The position numbers and the translations under genes are program-made. From NCBI GenBank assembly GCA_002633005.1, contig NMRA01000045.1:545716-609715 (forward strand): DNA of 64,000 nt, written 5' to 3'. This DNA comes from Phoronis australis (taxonomy: Eukaryota > Phoronida > Phoronidae). Position 1 is the stretch's first letter, and each line of letters starts with the position of its first letter. Shown here piece by piece: positions 58,776-64,000 of this stretch. The notes below the pieces were generated by a model. That model was given only the letters and a program-made list of their open reading frames with translations, had not been told where the DNA came from and ran no database searches.

Positions 58776-60663
58776 ATAGACATCTTAATACTATAGACCG
58801 GGCGCACCTGCTACTGCAGCCTGACAACTTGACATCATATTGGAGAGTGCTACTAGTCAGGTAACACGGCTAATTGCCGTGTAAACAAACGGGGTAAATT
58901 GCCCTTTTCAAAGCATGATATCTAACAAATAAAGAGGCTGAAGAGTGTTATTTTTTCCAGAAACGTACAAAAACGCACTTACATGCGTTTTTTTTAGAGT
59001 TAATCAGTCGATAGGAAAAATGTCAAACTATTAGAAGATTGCAACCAGTGAAGATTCTCGAGTGGTCTGAGCGGCTGCACGCCTGTCAATCCACTGTGAG
59101 CGTTTTATTTTTTCCGTTTTTTTCAAGAGAAACCACTAAGATCTGCCTAAATTTATCATTTAATTCGTGTCGCTCAATGCAAATACATTATATCCAGGAG
59201 ATGTGCCGCTCACTGTGAAAAAGGACCTCATTGAGGTCATATAAATAAATGACAGGCTTTTAAAGTTCATTTGGGCATGCTCCCATTCAGTACAGTGATT
59301 GGGAGGGTGTGATAACATATAGCTCCTTTGTTAACTGCTGAGCATAGTCTTTTGTCTGGTAGAACGACATGCAGATAAATTATCTATCCAACTTATAACC
59401 GATCACATGTGAACACAGTCAAACCCAGTACGTTGGTACGTTCGGATAGAATAGATTGTCTTTAACTTTGATTGTAGTTGGCCGATTTTGGTGATTCAAA
59501 AACTTTAAGCTTGATCAGTATGTGATGGGCAATTCAGAAATGTCATTGATTTATGTTCAAACATTTTATTACTTAACTTATTTTTAACAGCACAGCCCAG
59601 TGAGGATGTAAGATGCGATCTTATCTCATCTTATCGGAGATTAGAGTAATTATCGAACAAAAGAGAGCTGACCCTCCAACCCTAATTGCCAGAATGGACT
59701 TAATAAGTCGTCAGTGTAAGATATTGGCTACAGCGGTCATCCGCCCGACTTGTTGCGATATACAACTTAAAAAGTTAGACTCAACAGGAGAATGCCGTAA
59801 TGTAAAAAGCAAAGAACACATCGCTCGGAATTGCCAACGTACAAATTTTCTTCTCTCACGCACGGTATTCTCTCACAGATCTGAATACCCCGATCAAGCA
59901 CCAGGCACTTGTTGGCGTTTTGTAGTATCCCCACACCTTGTAATTGTGTGCTCACAAAGAGATCAGCCCCGCTCCCCCACATTATTTCGAACCGTTCCTA
60001 TCCATCCCTGCCCTTAATCTGATATACGTACTGCGCGACCCTCGGCCGAGAAATTTAAAATTAATTCCTCCACGCGCCCTGTCTGCTTATCCCAACCCCT
60101 TGTTGCGGGGGAACCGTTGAATAAGCATGGGACAGGTTTTCATGGACATGGGGTCATCAGTTTTTTCATGGGCTGAAAATTCTTCACATTAAATGTAGAA
60201 CCTGTGAAAAAACTAACCGGGTCATTTTTCACGGGGTCATAATTAATGCTACACAGACTCAGTTGGGTATATTTTCATTCGCTTTAGAGTGGAAAATTCT
60301 GTATTTTGGATAAAGGTTGGATGCGCAATTCAGTCGCAGAGGTTTGATATTTTGGTTACTGTGCACTTTACTTTTTTGCGCAAGTTTCGTCACAAAACCA
60401 TAGAGAGCTCATAAGCAAGCAGTGCAAATCTAAAAAAAATCCAGTATCAACTTCGACATAAGTACAGATTTTGCTGGGATTTGTTTGTTTTGATACAACA
60501 GAAAACATCTGATTTTGGAATACATGTTAAGAAATGAGTTTTTAAAGCAGTGTATATTTCAATAGAGAATACACTGTTCACTTAGATGTACTGATTTTGA
60601 GGCCCTGGCTGGCGAGTAAGTTCGAGGATGTTATTTTTCATTACAAGTAAAAATACTCATAAT
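58776..60663. other. Non-coding sequence, no gene supported
   Basis: A 134-codon plus-strand frame (59613-60017) has a protein-like mix of residues but no recognised domain or splice context. GACCTCATTGAGGTC at 59225 is a short perfect inverted repeat. Confidence 0.35.
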
Positions 60664-60900
60664 TGCAGTGTGCAAAGGCTTGCAGTGTGTAGAGGCTCGC
60701 TTGTAGTGTGTAACGGCTTGCAGTGTGTAGAGGGTTACAGTGTGCAGAGGCTTGCAGTGTGTAGTGGCTTGCAGTGTGCAGAGGCTTGCAGTGTGCAGAT
60801 GCTTGCAGTGTACAGAGGCTTGCAGTGTGTAACGGCTTGCAGTGTGCAGTGGCTTGCAGTGTGCAGAGGCTTGCAGTGTGCAGAAGCTTGCAATGTGTAG
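60664..60900 (+). repeat. 17-bp minisatellite, second array
   Basis: About 14 units of GTGCAGAGGCTTGCAGT with more variation than the first array (TGTAACGG, TGTAGTGG, TGCAGATG). It lies 1.9 kb downstream of that array. Confidence 0.95.
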
Positions 60901-61189
60901 ACGTAACATCAGAAACAACATTTGGTAAAGTTTTCATTATTTGTATCAAGGTTAAATCAGCCTTTAAAATGTAAAGATGACAAATTATGCAAATTTTCAT
61001 GCAAAATCTGTGGAAAATTACTGTAATGAAGGGAGTTTAGCACTAGAAGCAAATAATGATAATTCCTGTCACCACTTTCACCCAAACAGACATGAAATTA
61101 TGCTGTAATTTCTAACAACAGGACTATAACTACAAGTTGCCCTCTCATGCTTTGTCTATTCTAATGGTGTTATGTTTATGGTGACCTTT

Positions 61190-61240
61190 GACATCACAGG
61201 CCTGTAGCCAGCATTGCGCGGGGGGGGGGGTGGTTCGAAT
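61190..61240 (+). repeat. GGCCTGTAGCCAG / poly-G repeat fragment
   Basis: CACAGGCCTGTAGCCAGCAT is followed by a run of about 11 G residues and TGGTTCGAAT. The minus strand of 63240-63288 holds the related CAGGCCCGTAGCCAGGGGCC and GGGGGTTCGAACCCCCCC, so the two fragments are inverted relative to each other and 2 kb apart. This looks like a common interspersed element cut at both sites. Confidence 0.6.
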
Positions 61241-61642
61241 TTCTAGAAAGGTTGACCTTTTGCAAACGTCAACACTCGAGTTTTTGGTAAGGCGCTTGAT
61301 GCAGTTTAAGTATGGGGAAGGGAAATCTGTATCCACGGCAACGATGGCTCTCAGCTCTATGTTTCTGAGAATAAGACGTAATTTGTAATACCCGAAATGA
61401 AGATGTCGCAATGGTTTCTCGCAAACAACAGGAATTAAGTTGGACGTATTGTGATCCATAAATATAGCCTAACGTTCTCGCATTACTTCCTGCTAAACTT
61501 TTAAATCGGGCTTTTTTAAATGAGTGATTACACCTCATTACATACTCGGACAGAAATATTTAGTCGGAGAATGACTGACGTAATTTTTCATCTGATTGTA
61601 CTTTGTGTTAATAGTTCCTTACATCGCTGGAAATGGGAACAG

Positions 61643-62456
61643 CCCACTATTCTGAAGGTTCACTATTCTGAAGGTTCACTACTATGAATGTTCACCACAC
61701 CGAAGGTTCACTACTCTAAAAATGTCTGAAATTTCTGATTCAGGTGTAATTGTATTTTTACATGAAAAATACGCCACACTTCGGTTATTGCAACTATACC
61801 GACGACAATACACCCGGCTAATGAATCACTTTGTTTGGATTTCATGTGCATGTCCGCATGTCTGAGTGAGTACGTACTTGCATTTCTAAAAGAATATGAT
61901 GTAGGATTGTTGATGAATTATCAACCACGATACGTTCATCAATCCCATGATAAGATCGCATCATCTCACAGCGAGACAGATAAGTTTAGGGCCGCTGCTT
62001 TTCAACCTCACCCACCGGAACTTAGCTCAAACCGCCGGGTCGAAACTAAATGTAGTTAGTAACCTACCGTGTCCATGCCAGTCTTCACAAAGTCTCAGTC
62101 AGTCTTCTTAAATTTAAAACTGCTGTTGGTCGCCGTCTCCAGGACCCGTGTCCCAGATGTTGTCCCTAATAGAGAACGAGTTTTAGTAGATTCAAGAATC
62201 GTGATTGCCAGTGATTGGAACTGAGCTCTTTTGTAAAGAATGTAAATCAATCTAATTTCGGGACTATTCAACTCTTGCACACTCTTTAAATGGTTACTAA
62301 AGGGACGCAAATACAATACCTTATTTGTTTTCAGTTCTAAATCATTAGCAGAAAATCAGCAATGAACTGTCGGAGTTCTGGTTTTGGAATTGTGGACATT
62401 CGAAGTGGTGATCTTTCAAAGGTAGCGAACCTTCGGAGTAGCAAACCTTCGGTCAT
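61643..62456. mobile_element. Possible element with inverted arrays of TCTGAAGGTTCACTA
   Basis: At the left, four 17-bp units (ATTCTGAAGGTTCACT, then ATGAATGTTCACC, CCGAAGGTTCACT) run from 61643 to 61718. At the right, 62395-62456 holds the same unit inverted (GCGAACCTTCGGAGTA, GCAAACCTTCGG, and more distantly GGACATTCGAAGTGGTG). An 800-bp segment between inverted minisatellite ends suggests a non-autonomous transposon with repetitive termini. The interior frames are unrecognised. Confidence 0.6.
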
Positions 62457-64000
62457 GATATTTAATCTTGGAAATCTTTTACCATAAAAATTACTACTCG
62501 TATGAAATCTGTGGGGCTGTGCACCATTGACATCGGATTGACAAGAGAAGACTTTCTTCATTGACCAAAGTTTTAGTTAGATCTATACTTACCTAATAAT
62601 GTGAACATGCGGGGATTTCTCAGTGCAAGAAAACGCGTTAAGCTAGATGTCTGATTTTTGAGAAACGACAGAGTAATCAGTGAACTTACTGTCGGCGAGT
62701 ACTGAATTTAAAAGAACGGAAAAGTACACACTTGTACACGTATGCATGTCAATCCACCAATCAGTGGACACTTGATGATCAAGATATTTGGCGACCACTT
62801 TCAATTCGAAATATGAAAATGCCTTCACTTTATCCATACTATGCTAGACAATACACCAAAGTAGCAAATAACAAACCCATTTTCTGCTGTTTTGTTTCTT
62901 GGTCGATGTTAAGGCATTCACACCGCACTACTTTTGGGGATCTATCTCGATGATATATAGTTTGGGATAGGCATAGACATTTACTTCTAGACTTCCTAGT
63001 TACCCTATGGTGTAGAGACCACGCGCTTTCTGCCGATGAATAACATAAAGCCTCCTGTCCGTCATCTACGCATTCACCACTCAGGCTGGATACGACCCAA
63101 TGGTTATGTGAAGTGTTTTACATCAGAAGCAAATTCAAAATTAATAGTAACTTAGTTATGATTGTGGTTAGTAGAACTAGTAGCTACAACTAATCTTATC
63201 TTATCCTATTGGATAGGCTAGGGCTGGACCTTTTCCTTGGAGGGGGGGGTTCGAACCCCCTGAACCGGCCCCTGGCTACGGGCCTGTCTAATCAACTTGT
63301 TTTTTCTTGCTGTAAATTAAAAGTGTGCTGTAAGTCTGCCTTCTTGCAAGAAAACTGTGGTGTTATGATTTAGGGGACTACTTACCCTGAATGGTCTCAG
63401 CTCAGTGATCTACATAATCTAATATAAGTGAAGTTAAATCCCCCATGTTTTCGTAACTTTGCCGAAATTTTCGCTTTTCTTGCCGGAATCAGTACTTGGG
63501 GGACCATTGTCCTCCTCCCTTGGCAGCCTTCCTTACCTGATAAACATATTAAGCAGATTATAACTTTGAAGTTTCTCACTATTTTGTCCTAATGTATGGG
63601 ACAATTGCCCCTAGTAACTTTCCACCTGCTATAGTGCCTTATGGAGAAAGTGTGTTTATCACAACTTCAGTTATCACCTTGACTGTTGACCTGAGATTGA
63701 ACTAATATACAGTGTATTACAACTATAGCTTAAAGGAGACGAAAGGAAACAAAATTTTCAAAGTAGTAATATCTATTGAGCTTTCAGCAGTTGGATTCAT
63801 TATTTGCTGTGAGTGTTAAAAATAAAGTCTGGGTCCATCATTCATTGAGTAATACTCTTGAATAACACCTGGTAAAGATTGCGTGTGTACATCAAATGAC
63901 ACACCTGTTATTTAATCATGTATTTCAGTGCAGGGTAGCAATATGTCCTTTTAATATAGTGAAACTTTTTATCAATTGTAATATTGAAAAAGAATTGGTG
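62457..64000. other. Non-coding sequence with a repeat fragment
   Basis: The segment at 63238-63290 (GAGGGGGGGGTTCGAACCCC, then CTGGCTACGGGCCTG) is the inverted partner of 61190-61240. Otherwise only short unrecognised frames to the window end. Confidence 0.45.

Noticed and set aside
59613-60017. 134-codon plus-strand frame
   Set aside because: No domain recognised and no splice sites of quality; consistent with chance.
1-64000. Bacterial or phage features (operons, CRISPR, Shine-Dalgarno sites)
   Set aside because: None seen; the repeats are not CRISPR-like (no constant repeat with unique spacers) and the sequence behaves as animal nuclear DNA.
1-64000. Reverse transcriptase or transposase catalytic motifs (for example YADD, DDE patterns)
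   Set aside because: Looked for in the frames given and found none convincing, so all elements are called non-autonomous or truncated.

Overview
This looks like nuclear DNA from an animal, most likely a marine invertebrate; I cannot fix the phylum. The reasons are that it is AT-rich, has no operons or long open frames, carries many minisatellites and small inverted-repeat transposons, has GT/AG-bounded exon-like islands, and has one assembly ambiguity (an N beside a poly-G run at 50844). The longest open frames are about the size expected by chance in AT-rich DNA of this length, and I recognise no full gene. The window is probably intron and intergenic sequence of one or more large genes.

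Layout. 0-10 kb: a 27-bp minisatellite, a weak exon-like island (about 1.3 kb), a diverged repeat that may come from coding sequence (about 4.5 kb, relatives at 7.8 and 20.9 kb), a trimeric tandem array of about 445 bp per unit (4.6-6.0 kb) whose conserved core resembles the CTCF motif, and a possible 3'-terminal exon at 9.33 kb. 10-21 kb: a 12-bp minisatellite; a pair of 100-bp direct repeats around a 1.9-kb block with a cluster of ETS, NRF1 and YY1-type motifs (13.35-13.72 kb); a foldback element at 14.9 kb; a GTCAGTC-rich array; a tRNA-derived SINE relic; a hairpin MITE. 21-31 kb: an 18-bp satellite and several MITE families, one of which (26.3 kb) has a second copy at 52.2 kb. 31-40 kb: mostly featureless, then a TTAA-flanked 1.96-kb element at 36.3-38.2 kb that appears to hold a Ty3/gypsy-type LTR end. 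40-48 kb: further copies of the CTCF-like array and two MITEs. 48-64 kb: the best single exon candidate (49244-49390, an acidic N-terminus with start codon and both splice sites), a 450-bp foldback element with a 5-bp target duplication (53.1 kb), a candidate orphan exon (58.1 kb), two arrays of one 17-bp minisatellite, and an inverted-repeat element at 61.6-62.5 kb.

No genes can be shown to work together here. The organised content is mobile-element-derived: at least eight inverted-repeat element families, several with more than one copy in the window, plus tandem arrays. The most interesting points are the repeated CTCF-like cores, the promoter-like motif cluster, the repeat family whose copies keep similar residues in one reading frame, and the long foldback structures. 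All exon calls were made by eye and are tentative.
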